Shown here: piece by piece, positions 7,880 through 16,553 of the stretch
How positions within the stretch are numbered: position 1 is the first letter of the stretch
Layout: every line of letters begins with the position of its first letter
Source: Bacillus sp. J37
Lineage (GTDB): Bacteria > Bacillota > Bacilli > Bacillales > Bacillaceae
Assembly: GCF_000518865.1 (NCBI RefSeq)
Contig: NZ_JAEK01000001.1
Location: forward strand, 1-64,000
Length of the DNA: 64,000 nucleotides
Direction of reading: 5' to 3'
Made by a program: the position numbers and the translations under genes
Notes under the pieces: generated by a model
The model's input: the letters and a program-made list of their open reading frames with translations, nothing else
What the model was told of the DNA's origin: nothing
Databases searched by the model: none

Positions 7880-9322
7880 TTAATTCATTTCCTTTATAGG
7901 CCCTATTGTAAGGTCTGGTTCTTCAACTTCCTGCTTAAAGAATGGTAATAAGGTATTTTCATTAATCTCTTTGTACGTTACCCAGCTACCGCCGTTAATG
8001 GAAAAATAGTCAGAAATGACTGTCCCTATAACTGAGCCACTCCCTGTTAATTGCACCTGTGCAAGAGGTGCAAAAACGAGTCCATTGGCAGCACTGCCCG
8101 CTCCGTTAATTGAAATGTTCTTTCCAAGTGTTAATATGTTTCCGGTTATTTGAGCACTTCCTCCAATAGTAATGTCGGCAGATTCAGCGAAAAAGGAACC
8201 GACCAGTCTTACAGCCCCTCCTGTATCAATAGGAGAAGACCCTTTGTAAAAGATTGTTAGCTTTTCAGGTCCGTTCGAGGAGTTGAAATTGACCTTGCTT
8301 CCATTAGTAATGATAAATGTATTTTCGATATAGAGAGTTAGCTTACCAGAACCAATAATTCGAATGTTCCCTTGATTAAGGATAAGGTCTTTTACTCTAA
8401 TAACTTGATCTTCATTTCCAACATCAATTGTTAAGGTTCGGTCACTTGTAACTGTGATGTTTTGGTAATAGGCATTTTTATTGATGGTCATATCATTAGC
8501 TGGACCACCTTCAATCTTTAAATTGCGGGCGGTGGGAAGTTCTTCCGGAAAAAATGGAAACTTTACAATATCTTTATAGTTCATTGGTGATGGCAGATTG
8601 ATAAATGATTTTACAAAATTCATATGTTGAGGCTTTTTAACAATATTATGTTTCGCTTCAGCCACCTTATAAATACTACCATTCAAACTAGCAGACCAAT
8701 CTACTTCAATAGCTGCTTGGGTTGTAGAGTTTGTTCCAATATGACCATTAATAGTTGAATTAAGAAAAATATCATTATGACTAAATACCGCCATATTGTC
8801 TAATAGTTGAATAGATGAGTTTCCATCTCCGGTTGTATTCCAGTTCACACAGAATGTTTTTTCCACTGTTCTGGACCTCGTTCCTATTTCACCTTCAGAA
8901 ACGATTTTAAAACCTTGTGTTTGTTTTTCTTCGGCATTTCCACATGCTTGCATGGTATTGCTTGAAGATAATTTATATATGTCTAAGTTTGCTTTTGGTT
9001 GTTCGCCGAAAGATTTCTCAAAACCACTATAAGTATCTGGTATATCAACTAATTTTTCATTGATTTCAGAAAAAAAATCATTTTCATTTGTTGCATCTAT
9101 GTCATCAAGAATTTTTGTCACTTCGTTCAGGACATAAGTAGTACCTGATTCTGCAATATAATAGGTTGCTTGATAATCTCTTTCAACTGAACTCATTTTT
9201 ATATTTGCAGCTGACGTTCCTATGAGAGTAATCCCTAATAATGAAATAACTAATAAGACAATCAGCACAGCTACTAATGCAAATCCACTTTCTTCATTTT
9301 TTATTCTCTTAAAAACGGTCAT
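7880..9322 (-). CDS. Large PilX/GspK-like minor pilin with beta-rich C-terminal domain
   Basis: 480 residues from ATG, with AGGTGA 5 nt upstream. The N-terminus has a type III prepilin signal: a short charged leader ending EESG, then FALVAVLIVLLVISLLG. The Glu normally at mature position 5 is absent, as in GspK and PilX proteins that cap the pilus. A region of about 160 residues follows. From about residue 185 to 450 the sequence is a long run of short beta-prone, Gly/Asn/Ser-rich segments suggesting a beta-helix. It is the last of three co-directional minor-pilin genes; the gap to the preceding gene is 8 nt. A tip or adhesive role is inference. Confidence 0.8.
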   Translation of the reverse strand: MTVFKRIKNEESGFALVAVLIVLLVISLLGITLIGTSAANIKMSSVERDYQATYYIAESGTTYVLNEVTKILDDIDATNENDFFSEINEKLVDIPDTYSGFEKSFGEQPKANLDIYKLSSSNTMQACGNAEEKQTQGFKIVSEGEIGTRSRTVEKTFCVNWNTTGDGNSSIQLLDNMAVFSHNDIFLNSTINGHIGTNSTTQAAIEVDWSASLNGSIYKVAEAKHNIVKKPQHMNFVKSFINLPSPMNYKDIVKFPFFPEELPTARNLKIEGGPANDMTINKNAYYQNITVTSDRTLTIDVGNEDQVIRVKDLILNQGNIRIIGSGKLTLYIENTFIITNGSKVNFNSSNGPEKLTIFYKGSSPIDTGGAVRLVGSFFAESADITIGGSAQITGNILTLGKNISINGAGSAANGLVFAPLAQVQLTGSGSVIGTVISDYFSINGGSWVTYKEINENTLLPFFKQEVEEPDLTIGPIKEMN

Positions 9323-9330
9323 TGTTTCAC

Positions 9331-9753
9331 CTAATTTCTTAAATAGATAGAAGTAGATACTTTTATTGGTTGTTCTTCTTTTAAAGGAAGACTTTCAATG
9401 AAAAGATCCATTTTCTTTTTTTCCTCGTTATCAAAAGCAAAAATGAACCGGTTAATATTTTTAATAAAGACTGTATTATTTTTCATAATTGTGTTTGAAT
9501 CGAGCGTGTATTTATCTTTTAAATTAATAATTAATACATCATCTTGTATAGTAACACTCTCTGCCGTTCTTATTTCTTTCGTAATCATATTGAGAGCAGT
9601 TCTAATATTTGCCTGGTTTTGTATTTCGTCCGTTTGACTGGTCATTTGCTTTTGACCAAAAAGATGAAAGGAATTTACCAAAAGAAGAATAATAGATATA
9701 AGAGAAATAGATGCAATTACCTCTATTAAACTAACGCCGCGTTGGTTTTTCAT
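9331..9753 (-). CDS. Minor prepilin (PilW/GspJ-like)
   Basis: 140 residues from ATG 9753. The N-terminus MKNQRG|VSLIEVIASISLISIILLL is a textbook prepilin peptidase site with Glu at mature position 5, followed by one hydrophobic helix. The rest is a small globular domain with alternating beta segments (AESVTIQDDVLIINLKD). It lies between the other two minor-pilin genes with gaps of 8 and 19 nt, so one operon is likely. The PilW/GspJ label comes from position and general form; sequence similarity is too weak to be sure. Confidence 0.8.
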   Translation of the reverse strand: MKNQRGVSLIEVIASISLISIILLLVNSFHLFGQKQMTSQTDEIQNQANIRTALNMITKEIRTAESVTIQDDVLIINLKDKYTLDSNTIMKNNTVFIKNINRFIFAFDNEEKKKMDLFIESLPLKEEQPIKVSTSIYLRN

Positions 9754-9772
9754 CTTTTAATCTCCTTCCATA

Positions 9773-10204
9773 CTATGGTAGTACCGTTTCCATTTGTGCC
9801 TCTAACTTTTGTTTGGATTGATCTTCATAAATTTTAATAATAACGTGTGGTAGCGAATCGTGAGAATTTAAATGGGATAGTTCTGTCCTAACATAATAGC
9901 CGTTCTCTTCTTTGTGAAAGCATAAGCTGCTGCTTTGGCAATTTGCTAAATCTTCTTCATATCCTAAATCTATAAGTTCATTTTGGAGTGTAACATCTGA
10001 GTTTTTACTTATAAAATAAATATCTTCCAAAAGAGATTGAGCAACATATGTAGCATCAATCATCTCTTCAGATTGACTAATAGTACGTGCTGATTGAATA
10101 AACAATGGTATAAAAGAAACGACAATGATACCAAGTATTACGATAGCAACTAATATTTCAATCAAGGTTATTCCCTTTTGGGATCGAATGGACTTATTTA
10201 TCAA
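9773..10204 (-). CDS. Minor prepilin (PilV/GspI-like)
   Basis: 143 residues from TTG at 10204; GGGAG lies upstream, about 12 nt away. The leader MINKSIRSQKG is followed by ITLIEILVAIVILGIIVVSFIPLF, giving a G|I cleavage site and Glu5. Further on are SEEMIDATYVAQSLLEDIY, a pattern typical of GspI/PilV proteins, and a pair of cysteines (CQSSSLC) that could form a disulfide. It is the first gene of the minus-strand minor-pilin operon and is divergent from the main pilus cluster across a 262-nt gap. Confidence 0.82.
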   Translation of the reverse strand: MINKSIRSQKGITLIEILVAIVILGIIVVSFIPLFIQSARTISQSEEMIDATYVAQSLLEDIYFISKNSDVTLQNELIDLGYEEDLANCQSSSLCFHKEENGYYVRTELSHLNSHDSLPHVIIKIYEDQSKQKLEAQMETVLP

Positions 10205-10466
10205 CGGGTAATTGTTCTCCCTTCAAAAGTCGAATGTTTTTTACAAATATTCACTATGTATCATGGTAGATAATAGGTGTAAAAGCCTATCGGTATGAGT
10301 CGAAAGTAGTTGTATGATTAAAAAATACCTTCTTTTAAATAGGCCGACTTTATTATACAATAAGTTATAGTCGAATTTTGTCTTTTTTTAGTTAGTTTTT
10401 ATTAAAAAATTGGTAAAAATAATAGAAAAATAGGAATAAATACTCAATAATTGGTGGGGTGAAGGT
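10205..10466. promoter_or_regulatory. Divergent intergenic region with nested inverted repeats
   Basis: This gap must hold the promoters of both pilus transcripts. GCCTAT (10285-10290) and GGTAT (10292-10296) are complementary, in nested order, to ATACC (10325-10329) and ATAGGC (10339-10344). A TATAAT on the minus strand (10352-10357) is a possible -10 for the minor-pilin operon, which would place the nested stem in its leader. I could not fit it to a known riboswitch class, including c-di-GMP types I and II. Confidence 0.4.
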
Positions 10467-11654
10467 TTGGAGGCATTTTTATTACTCTTAGCTGGATTTG
10501 TATTACTAGTGCCAATTATGTATATTGTGCCATTTGGTATACATATAAAAGGTAAAATGGTTCTAGCTGCAATTGCTTTGTTATGCGCAGCATTATTTAC
10601 TATATCGATTCATGTCATACCAGCTTGGCAAGCAGCAGCAGCAATTTTTGTCATACTGGTTTTAGTTGGATATTTATTAAGTGTAAAACAAGTTTTATTT
10701 GAGCAGGAAAAGCTTCATGAGGTAGATGATTTAGGAATTGAAGTTAAGGATCAAAGGAATAATGGACTGGTAGAAAATACTCAAACCATACCTATAGAGT
10801 CATTTGTAGAAACAGATGATATAGAGAAAGAAAAGATAAGTAATGAAGAAAAAAGTGATATGTCTGCAGTAAAAGGAGAAAAGGAAGAGGCTGCCGATTC
10901 AGTTGAACAATTTGAGGAGAACCCTTGGATGAATGAGGAATTATCTAATGAGCACAAAGCCAAGATAAATTCACTTTCAGAGGTTGCAGCTACAATCGAT
11001 GATGAAACAGTTTTGAAAACCGACAAACATGGAGTTTATGACGACTTTTTATTTGAACTGTTTGAAGGCCGCGAAAGTCAAGAGATCATAGAAGAGAACA
11101 CAACAGAAAAAGTAAATGATCCACATATGGGTGTGTCCAATGACTGGAACGAACTCTTTGAAAATTTGATGAACGATAAAGATTCGAGAGATATTTTAGA
11201 AACGTCTGACTCCCTAGTAGTTGAATTTGAGTCAGGAAATAAAGAAAAGGTATTTTATGAAGAAAATGTTGAAGATGAAGTAATGGTAGAAATTCATGAG
11301 GGTATTTTACCTAAAGAAGAAGGAAATCCAGATGAAGATATTTTTCATATAGAAATCAATACAGAAATACAAAAGTCTAACAAAAAGGATTTGCCTAATA
11401 ATGTTTTGGATATGCTTCTCAATCAATTTCAAATATACAAACAAGTTCTACCTCCTGCAGACTATGAACAAATTTTACAAAAAGCGATTGAGGAAGCCAA
11501 ATCTGAAAAAGACTGCTTTTTATTTGCGAAAGAGCTTTTATTTTATTACGTGCAAACAGACAATAAGGATAAATATGACCTGTTAATACGTGATATGAAT
11601 GAGAAATTGAGAAATTATCCAATCTTAATTCAACAGTTATTATGGATACAATAA
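10467..11654 (+). CDS. Acidic membrane protein of the pilus locus, function unknown
   Basis: 395 residues from TTG 10467, with a GGGGTGA-type ribosome site. Three hydrophobic helices occupy about residues 1-20, 29-48 and 53-72. The remainder is a long, highly acidic, probably disordered cytoplasmic region. A final helical segment (about 305-395: NNVLDMLLNQFQIYKQVLPP...) looks like a small folded helical domain. I do not recognise a family. It is the first gene of the main pilus strand, 36 nt ahead of the PRC-barrel gene, so co-transcription with pilB is likely. A scaffold or regulatory role at the pilus base is a guess. Confidence 0.7.
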   Translation: MEAFLLLLAGFVLLVPIMYIVPFGIHIKGKMVLAAIALLCAALFTISIHVIPAWQAAAAIFVILVLVGYLLSVKQVLFEQEKLHEVDDLGIEVKDQRNNGLVENTQTIPIESFVETDDIEKEKISNEEKSDMSAVKGEKEEAADSVEQFEENPWMNEELSNEHKAKINSLSEVAATIDDETVLKTDKHGVYDDFLFELFEGRESQEIIEENTTEKVNDPHMGVSNDWNELFENLMNDKDSRDILETSDSLVVEFESGNKEKVFYEENVEDEVMVEIHEGILPKEEGNPDEDIFHIEINTEIQKSNKKDLPNNVLDMLLNQFQIYKQVLPPADYEQILQKAIEEAKSEKDCFLFAKELLFYYVQTDNKDKYDLLIRDMNEKLRNYPILIQQLLWIQ

Positions 11655-11690
11655 TCGTTATTAAAAGTATAGAGAATAGGTGTGTGCATA

Positions 11691-12458
11691 ATGAAGAAAA
11701 GTACTGAAATTATAGGTTTACCAATTATTGGTATTTCAGCCGGACTGGAGCTTGGCAGTGTGAAATCACTTGTTGTCAATCCTGAGAAAGGTACAGTTGA
11801 TTTCCTAACTGTTGAGCATGATGACTGGCAAGTAAGTATTAAAGCTATTCCATTTAGTAAGGTGATTGGTATTGGTGAATTTGCGTTAACAATTGATTCA
11901 GATAATGCCATTATTGATTTAAATGAAATACCAATTGCCAATCAACTTGTGAACAAGCGTATTAAAATTACAGATACTAGAGTTATCACCCGTAAAGGCC
12001 AGCTTCTCGGAGAAGCGAAAGAGTTCTTTGTGAATGAAGATACGGGACATATCATTGGATTACATTTAAATGTTAATAACCTAGATGTATTTATTAAATC
12101 AGAGCTTGTCCTTACTTTTGGAAAGGACATTCTGGTAGTAAAAGAAGAAGCTTCTAATGAATTGTTACATTCTGCAGAAAGCTTACTTGAAAACTCTGAA
12201 TACGAAGATGAAGTAATTGAAGATATTTCTCCAGTTCATGAAGTGAAGGGAGAACTCTTGAGTATTCAGGAGGTTGATTCAATGAAAGCAAAGCAAATTG
12301 ATTTACTCGAAGGTAAAACGGTCATTAAAGATATTTACGGTGCAGACCAGCAAGTTATTATTGAAAAAGGCACAATGTTAACAATTAATGACATCAAAAA
12401 AGCGCAGGATGAGGGTCCTAGTACGTTTGTTGAACTATCAATGAATACAGAAATGTAG
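11691..12458 (+). CDS. PRC-barrel domain protein
   Basis: 255 residues. ATG 11691 is preferred over GTG 11682 because AGGTG lies 7-11 nt before it. Two PRC-barrel-like repeats are visible: about 1-80 (STEIIGLPIIGISAGLELGSV ... VNPEKGTVDFL) and about 85-150 (NKRIKITDTRVITRKGQLLGEA ... VNEDTGHIIGL). A C-terminal acidic tail ends in a short beta-rich segment. PRC-barrels are small beta domains used in RNA processing and as membrane-associated adaptors; B. subtilis YrrD has a similar arrangement. No signal peptide is seen, so it is cytoplasmic. Its role beside pilB is unknown. Confidence 0.8.
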   Translation: MKKSTEIIGLPIIGISAGLELGSVKSLVVNPEKGTVDFLTVEHDDWQVSIKAIPFSKVIGIGEFALTIDSDNAIIDLNEIPIANQLVNKRIKITDTRVITRKGQLLGEAKEFFVNEDTGHIIGLHLNVNNLDVFIKSELVLTFGKDILVVKEEASNELLHSAESLLENSEYEDEVIEDISPVHEVKGELLSIQEVDSMKAKQIDLLEGKTVIKDIYGADQQVIIEKGTMLTINDIKKAQDEGPSTFVELSMNTEM

Positions 12459-12476
12459 AAGGAGTAACCGATTTTA

Positions 12477-13817
12477 ATGGCAAACAGCTGGTTGAAAATA
12501 GTTAGTATATTACTTATTTCCACTGTTTATTTAGTTAGCTTCACACATATCGGTGTTATGGCATATGACACATTTCTGAAAAAAGGCTCATTTAAACCAG
12601 GTACTCAAATTGCCTCTATTCAGCTAGAGAACATGACAAAGACACAGGCTGAAAAGGAATTGGAGGAAAAGGTGGCCGCTTGGTTTGCAGAAGAAAACCT
12701 TCAGCTTCTCATTAAAGGAGAGAAGGTTGTGATAAATGAGTTCTTTTTTACCTTTGATTTTCCTGCCACTATTGAGCGAGTCAACGATGGGAAAGGAAAT
12801 GAGTTTGTTGTACATGTCAATCAAGATGTGTATGAAGCAGATTTAAAAAGCGTATTACAAGACCAATATGAAGCAATCGACCATGATCTTATACAATCCA
12901 CTCTTATTAAGTCTGTTAATAACATGCTAAGTGAGAAACAATATTTTACGGTTGAAGCCTTTATGAGAGATGATGTTGATACAATTGCAGCCGAAAATAC
13001 ACTGACAGCATCATTTAATCAAGAAGATGTTCAGAAGGTACTTACTGTCCTTGGGGAAGTGAAGGTCCCGGCTCAATCACAAATCTCTTTTCTTGAATTG
13101 ATTGGAACATCAACGAATCTTTCGCAAGACTCGCTTCATATTGTTTCTTCGGCTATTTATAAAACGTTATTATTGACTAACTTTATAGTTGTTGAACGAC
13201 AAACAAGTGTAACATTACCGAAACATATTGAGTTAGGATATGAAGTTTTTATTGATCCGGATACGTCTGATTTTAAATGGTTTAATCCTAATGAAACGGC
13301 TTATACACTTATCTTTGATTTAAAGAATGATCATCTAAATGTCAAAGTAAATGGTACCCCTTTCCTGCAAAACTATCGCGTGAAGTTTGAAGATAAAACA
13401 TCCTATTCTCCAAAGACAATTGTCCGCTATACGAGCTTACTAGATGAAGGAGAAGAGGTAGTAAAGCAGGCTGGTCAAGAAGGTCTTTTAGTGAAAGTAT
13501 TCAGGGAAGTATATGATGGGAACGATGTGTTAGTTACATCTGAACAGATATCAGAGGATTTTTATCCACCTGCACATAGGGTTATTGAAACGGGACTAAT
13601 TAATAGAATGGTAGAAAATGCTATAAAAATAGTTGATGAGGGAAGTTCTCAAAGCTTAGATGATGACTCGACAAATTCAATGGAAAGCTCTGAAAGTAAT
13701 CAATCCTCTGAGGAACAAGTCAATGATAAAGATGGAAATGAACCATCAGAAACGGAAACAAGTGCTACACAACGTGATGGACTATGGGAAACTCCTACAG
13801 AAGCATTAGAAAAATAA
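12477..13817 (+). CDS. Membrane-anchored G5-domain, peptidoglycan-binding-like protein
   Basis: 446 residues from ATG 12477 (GAAGGAG upstream). An N-terminal signal-anchor (about 6-30) precedes an extracellular region. ASIQLENMTKTQAEKELEE resembles the start of the YoaR/VanW-type putative peptidoglycan-binding domain. About residues 320-375 look like a G5 domain (EVVKQAGQEGLLVKVFREVY ... SEQISEDFYPPAHRVIETG). The C-terminal ~70 residues are Ser/Glu/Asn-rich and probably disordered. It lies 24 nt before pilB. A wall-contact role that helps the pilus cross peptidoglycan is plausible inference. Confidence 0.75.
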   Translation: MANSWLKIVSILLISTVYLVSFTHIGVMAYDTFLKKGSFKPGTQIASIQLENMTKTQAEKELEEKVAAWFAEENLQLLIKGEKVVINEFFFTFDFPATIERVNDGKGNEFVVHVNQDVYEADLKSVLQDQYEAIDHDLIQSTLIKSVNNMLSEKQYFTVEAFMRDDVDTIAAENTLTASFNQEDVQKVLTVLGEVKVPAQSQISFLELIGTSTNLSQDSLHIVSSAIYKTLLLTNFIVVERQTSVTLPKHIELGYEVFIDPDTSDFKWFNPNETAYTLIFDLKNDHLNVKVNGTPFLQNYRVKFEDKTSYSPKTIVRYTSLLDEGEEVVKQAGQEGLLVKVFREVYDGNDVLVTSEQISEDFYPPAHRVIETGLINRMVENAIKIVDEGSSQSLDDDSTNSMESSESNQSSEEQVNDKDGNEPSETETSATQRDGLWETPTEALEK

Positions 13818-13841
13818 CTTCGAGAAAAAGAAGGGATTTAC

Positions 13842-15503
13842 ATGAACGATACAAGAAAGAGATTAGGAGATTTACTGCTGGATTCGGGTCTTATTACAGA
13901 TGAACAGTTACAATCAGCTTTGGCTGAAAAGCAAAAGGGACAACGACTAGGAGATGCATTGCTGGAAAAAGGATATATTACCGAGCAGCAATTAATTGAA
14001 GTTCTGGAGTTTCAATTAGGAATTCCGCATGTTAGTTTGTATCGCTTTCCCTTTGATCAGAAGCTTATAAAGCTGGTGCCTAAAGAAATGGCGAAACGAA
14101 ATCTCTTAGTTCCAATAAAAGTGGAAGGAGATAAGCTATTCGTTGCGATGGCTGATCCGATGGATTTTTTTGCGATTGACGATCTTCGTCTTGCAACAGG
14201 TTTTCACATTGAGACAGCTATTGCTTCAAAGGACGATATCCTAAGAACAATCAACAAATATTATGAAATTGATGATAGCATGTCTGACATCATGAATCAG
14301 CTTCCGGTCCAAGATGAGGTGCAGGAGGAGAAAATCACGAGTGATGATTCACCAGTTGTTCGGCTCGTGAATCAAATTCTCCAAAATGCAGTCCAGCAAA
14401 AAGCAAGTGATATCCATATTGACCCTCAGGAAACAAAAGTACTCATCCGTTTTCGTGTTGATGGAATGTTAAAAAATGAGCGAACATTTCCAAAGCATAT
14501 GCAAAGTGTGTTAATAGCACGTTTGAAAATCATGGCAAATTTAGATATAACGGAGCATCGTGTACCACAGGATGGAAGAATTAAGATGCATATAGAATTC
14601 CATCCTATTGATTTGCGTGTCTCAACACTTCCTACCATTTATGGTGAAAAAATTGTTATGCGTATTTTAGATCTTGGCAGTACCTTAAATGATCTGACTA
14701 AACTAGGGTTCAATCGATTAAACTTACAAAGATTCAAAGAGCTTATCGAAAGTCCGACAGGGATTTTACTTATAACCGGTCCTACAGGTTCCGGAAAATC
14801 ATCGACATTGTACGCAGCTTTGAACCATTTGAATTCAGAAGAAGTGAATATTATTACGATTGAAGATCCTGTTGAATATCAGCTTGAAGGTATTAACCAA
14901 ATACAAGTAAATCCCAATATAGGGATGACGTTTGCAAAGGGATTACGTTCTATCCTTCGTCAAGATCCGAATATTATTATGGTTGGGGAAATCCGTGACC
15001 GTGAAACAGCAGATGTTGCGGTTCGTGCATCTTTAACTGGACACTTGGTCTTAAGTTCACTGCATACAAATGACTCACTTGGAACGATTACCCGTTTAGT
15101 TGATATGGGAGTTGAGCCATTTTTAGTTGCTTCTTCTCTAACAGGGGTTGTTGCACAACGTCTTGTTCGAAAAGTATGTAGAGACTGTTCGGATGAACAG
15201 CAAGCTACACAAAGAGAAATTGAGATTTTTGCCAAACGAGGGCTGACGATTGACCGTGTAGTTAGAGGCAGGGGCTGTGGTACGTGTAATATGACTGGTT
15301 ATAAAGGGCGGTTTGCGATACATGAGCTGCTTGTTTTAAATGATGATATGAAAAAAGTCATTATGAATAGTGAACCATTTTCAAGGCTTCGAGAGCTTGC
15401 GATAAAGCATAAAACAATTTTTTTAATTGATGATGGACTGCTAAAGGTGAAACAAGGCTTGACAACAACAGAAGAAATATTACGCGTAACCGTAGCGGAG
15501 TAG
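13842..15503 (+). CDS. pilB: Type IV pilus assembly ATPase PilB
   Basis: 553 residues. It powers pilin polymerisation at the inner face of the membrane. The N-terminus carries two RLG-starting motifs (about 7-30 and 35-58: RLGDLLLDSGLITDEQL and RLGDALLEKGYITEQQL), matching the tandem layout of the c-di-GMP-binding MshEN domain. Next is the ASDIHIDP segment, then Walker A GPTGSGKSSTLY (about 312-325), the Asp-box ITIEDPVEYQL, Walker B with RQDPNIIMVGEIRD, and the His-box GHLVLSSLHTND. Near the C-terminus is a zinc-binding tetracysteine site (CRDC ... CGTC). It heads the core block pilB-pilT-pilC. Confidence 0.96.
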   Translation: MNDTRKRLGDLLLDSGLITDEQLQSALAEKQKGQRLGDALLEKGYITEQQLIEVLEFQLGIPHVSLYRFPFDQKLIKLVPKEMAKRNLLVPIKVEGDKLFVAMADPMDFFAIDDLRLATGFHIETAIASKDDILRTINKYYEIDDSMSDIMNQLPVQDEVQEEKITSDDSPVVRLVNQILQNAVQQKASDIHIDPQETKVLIRFRVDGMLKNERTFPKHMQSVLIARLKIMANLDITEHRVPQDGRIKMHIEFHPIDLRVSTLPTIYGEKIVMRILDLGSTLNDLTKLGFNRLNLQRFKELIESPTGILLITGPTGSGKSSTLYAALNHLNSEEVNIITIEDPVEYQLEGINQIQVNPNIGMTFAKGLRSILRQDPNIIMVGEIRDRETADVAVRASLTGHLVLSSLHTNDSLGTITRLVDMGVEPFLVASSLTGVVAQRLVRKVCRDCSDEQQATQREIEIFAKRGLTIDRVVRGRGCGTCNMTGYKGRFAIHELLVLNDDMKKVIMNSEPFSRLRELAIKHKTIFLIDDGLLKVKQGLTTTEEILRVTVAE

Positions 15504-16553
15504 GTGAAGACATTGAAGGCAAAAATAGATTCGATCTTAAAGCTTGCCTATGAAAAGCAGGCTTCAGATATTCATTTATCAGTTGGGGTACCACCTGTAA
15601 TGAGAATGAATGGTGATTTAGTAAAAATAGGACAGGATATCCTGCTCCCTGCTGAAACTGAGGAAATGGCAAAAGCAATCATTTCAACATTGAAGTGGCC
15701 AATGTTTATGGAAAAAGGAGAGCTGGACTTTTCATACGGCCTACCGGGTATATCACGTTTTCGTGTAAATGCATTCAGGCAGCGTTCTTGTATATCACTG
15801 GCTATTCGGATCGTACCAAGAACAATTCCTACACTTGATGAGTTGCATTTGCCTGCTATTCTAAAAAAAGTCGTTGAAAAGCCGCATGGCCTTATATTGG
15901 TAACAGGTCCAACTGGAAGCGGGAAATCTACAACTCTTGCATCAATGATCCACTACATGAATCAGACGATGAGGCGTCATATTATAACATTAGAAGATCC
16001 GATTGAGTATTTGCATAAACATCAGCAATGTATAGTCGATCAACGTGAGGTTGGTTTTGACACAATCAGCTTTGCCACAGGGTTAAAATCGGCATTACGT
16101 CAAGACCCTGATGTCATATTAGTCGGAGAGATGCGAGATCTTGAAACGATTCATACCGCAATAACTGCAGCAGAAACAGGGCATTTAGTCTTAGGTACAC
16201 TTCATACTTCTTCAGCAGCATCAACCGTTGATCGGATTATCGATGTTTTTCCGGCAACTCAGCAGCCACAGATACGTCTCCAGCTTGCATCAGTTCTTGT
16301 TGGGATAATCTCGCAAAGACTATTCCCAACTAGCGATAAAACTGGCAGGCGTGCTGTGATTGAAGTATTACTAAATAATTCTGCTATATCAAGCTTAATT
16401 CGAAATGAAAAAACCTATCAAATTCCTAGCGTGATTCAAACAAGCCGGGCACATGGAATGCAATCCTTTGAGAGCTCGTTAATGGAATATGTAAAATCAG
16501 GTATTATTTCAGCTGAAACTGCCATACCATTTAAACAAGGGACGACAGAATAA
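15504..16553 (+). CDS. pilT: Type IV pilus retraction ATPase PilT
   Basis: 349 residues from GTG, which directly abuts the pilB stop; TTG 15513, 5 nt after AGGTGA, is an equal alternative and would remove three residues. PilT depolymerises the pilus, giving twitching movement. It has the PilT start (KQASDIHLSVGVPPVMRMNG), Walker A GPTGSGKSTTLAS, TLEDPIEYLHKH, RQDPDVILVGEMRD, and the family-specific GHLVLGTLHTSSAASTVDRI. The AISSLIRNEK stretch corresponds to the AIRNLIRE motif needed for retraction in PilT. These features separate it from a second PilB. It overlaps pilC by 1 nt. Confidence 0.95.
   Translation: MKTLKAKIDSILKLAYEKQASDIHLSVGVPPVMRMNGDLVKIGQDILLPAETEEMAKAIISTLKWPMFMEKGELDFSYGLPGISRFRVNAFRQRSCISLAIRIVPRTIPTLDELHLPAILKKVVEKPHGLILVTGPTGSGKSTTLASMIHYMNQTMRRHIITLEDPIEYLHKHQQCIVDQREVGFDTISFATGLKSALRQDPDVILVGEMRDLETIHTAITAAETGHLVLGTLHTSSAASTVDRIIDVFPATQQPQIRLQLASVLVGIISQRLFPTSDKTGRRAVIEVLLNNSAISSLIRNEKTYQIPSVIQTSRAHGMQSFESSLMEYVKSGIISAETAIPFKQGTTE

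Noticed and set aside
9398-9729. Plus-strand open frames across the middle minor-pilin gene
   Set aside because: They are antisense to a clear prepilin frame and have no ribosome sites.
10205-10466. Possible c-di-GMP riboswitch controlling the pilus genes
   Set aside because: Neither the GEMM-I nor the class II core could be found; only an unclassified nested repeat is present.
14960-15235. Minus-strand open frame within pilB
   Set aside because: A shadow of the conserved ATPase frame, with no ribosome site or family match.
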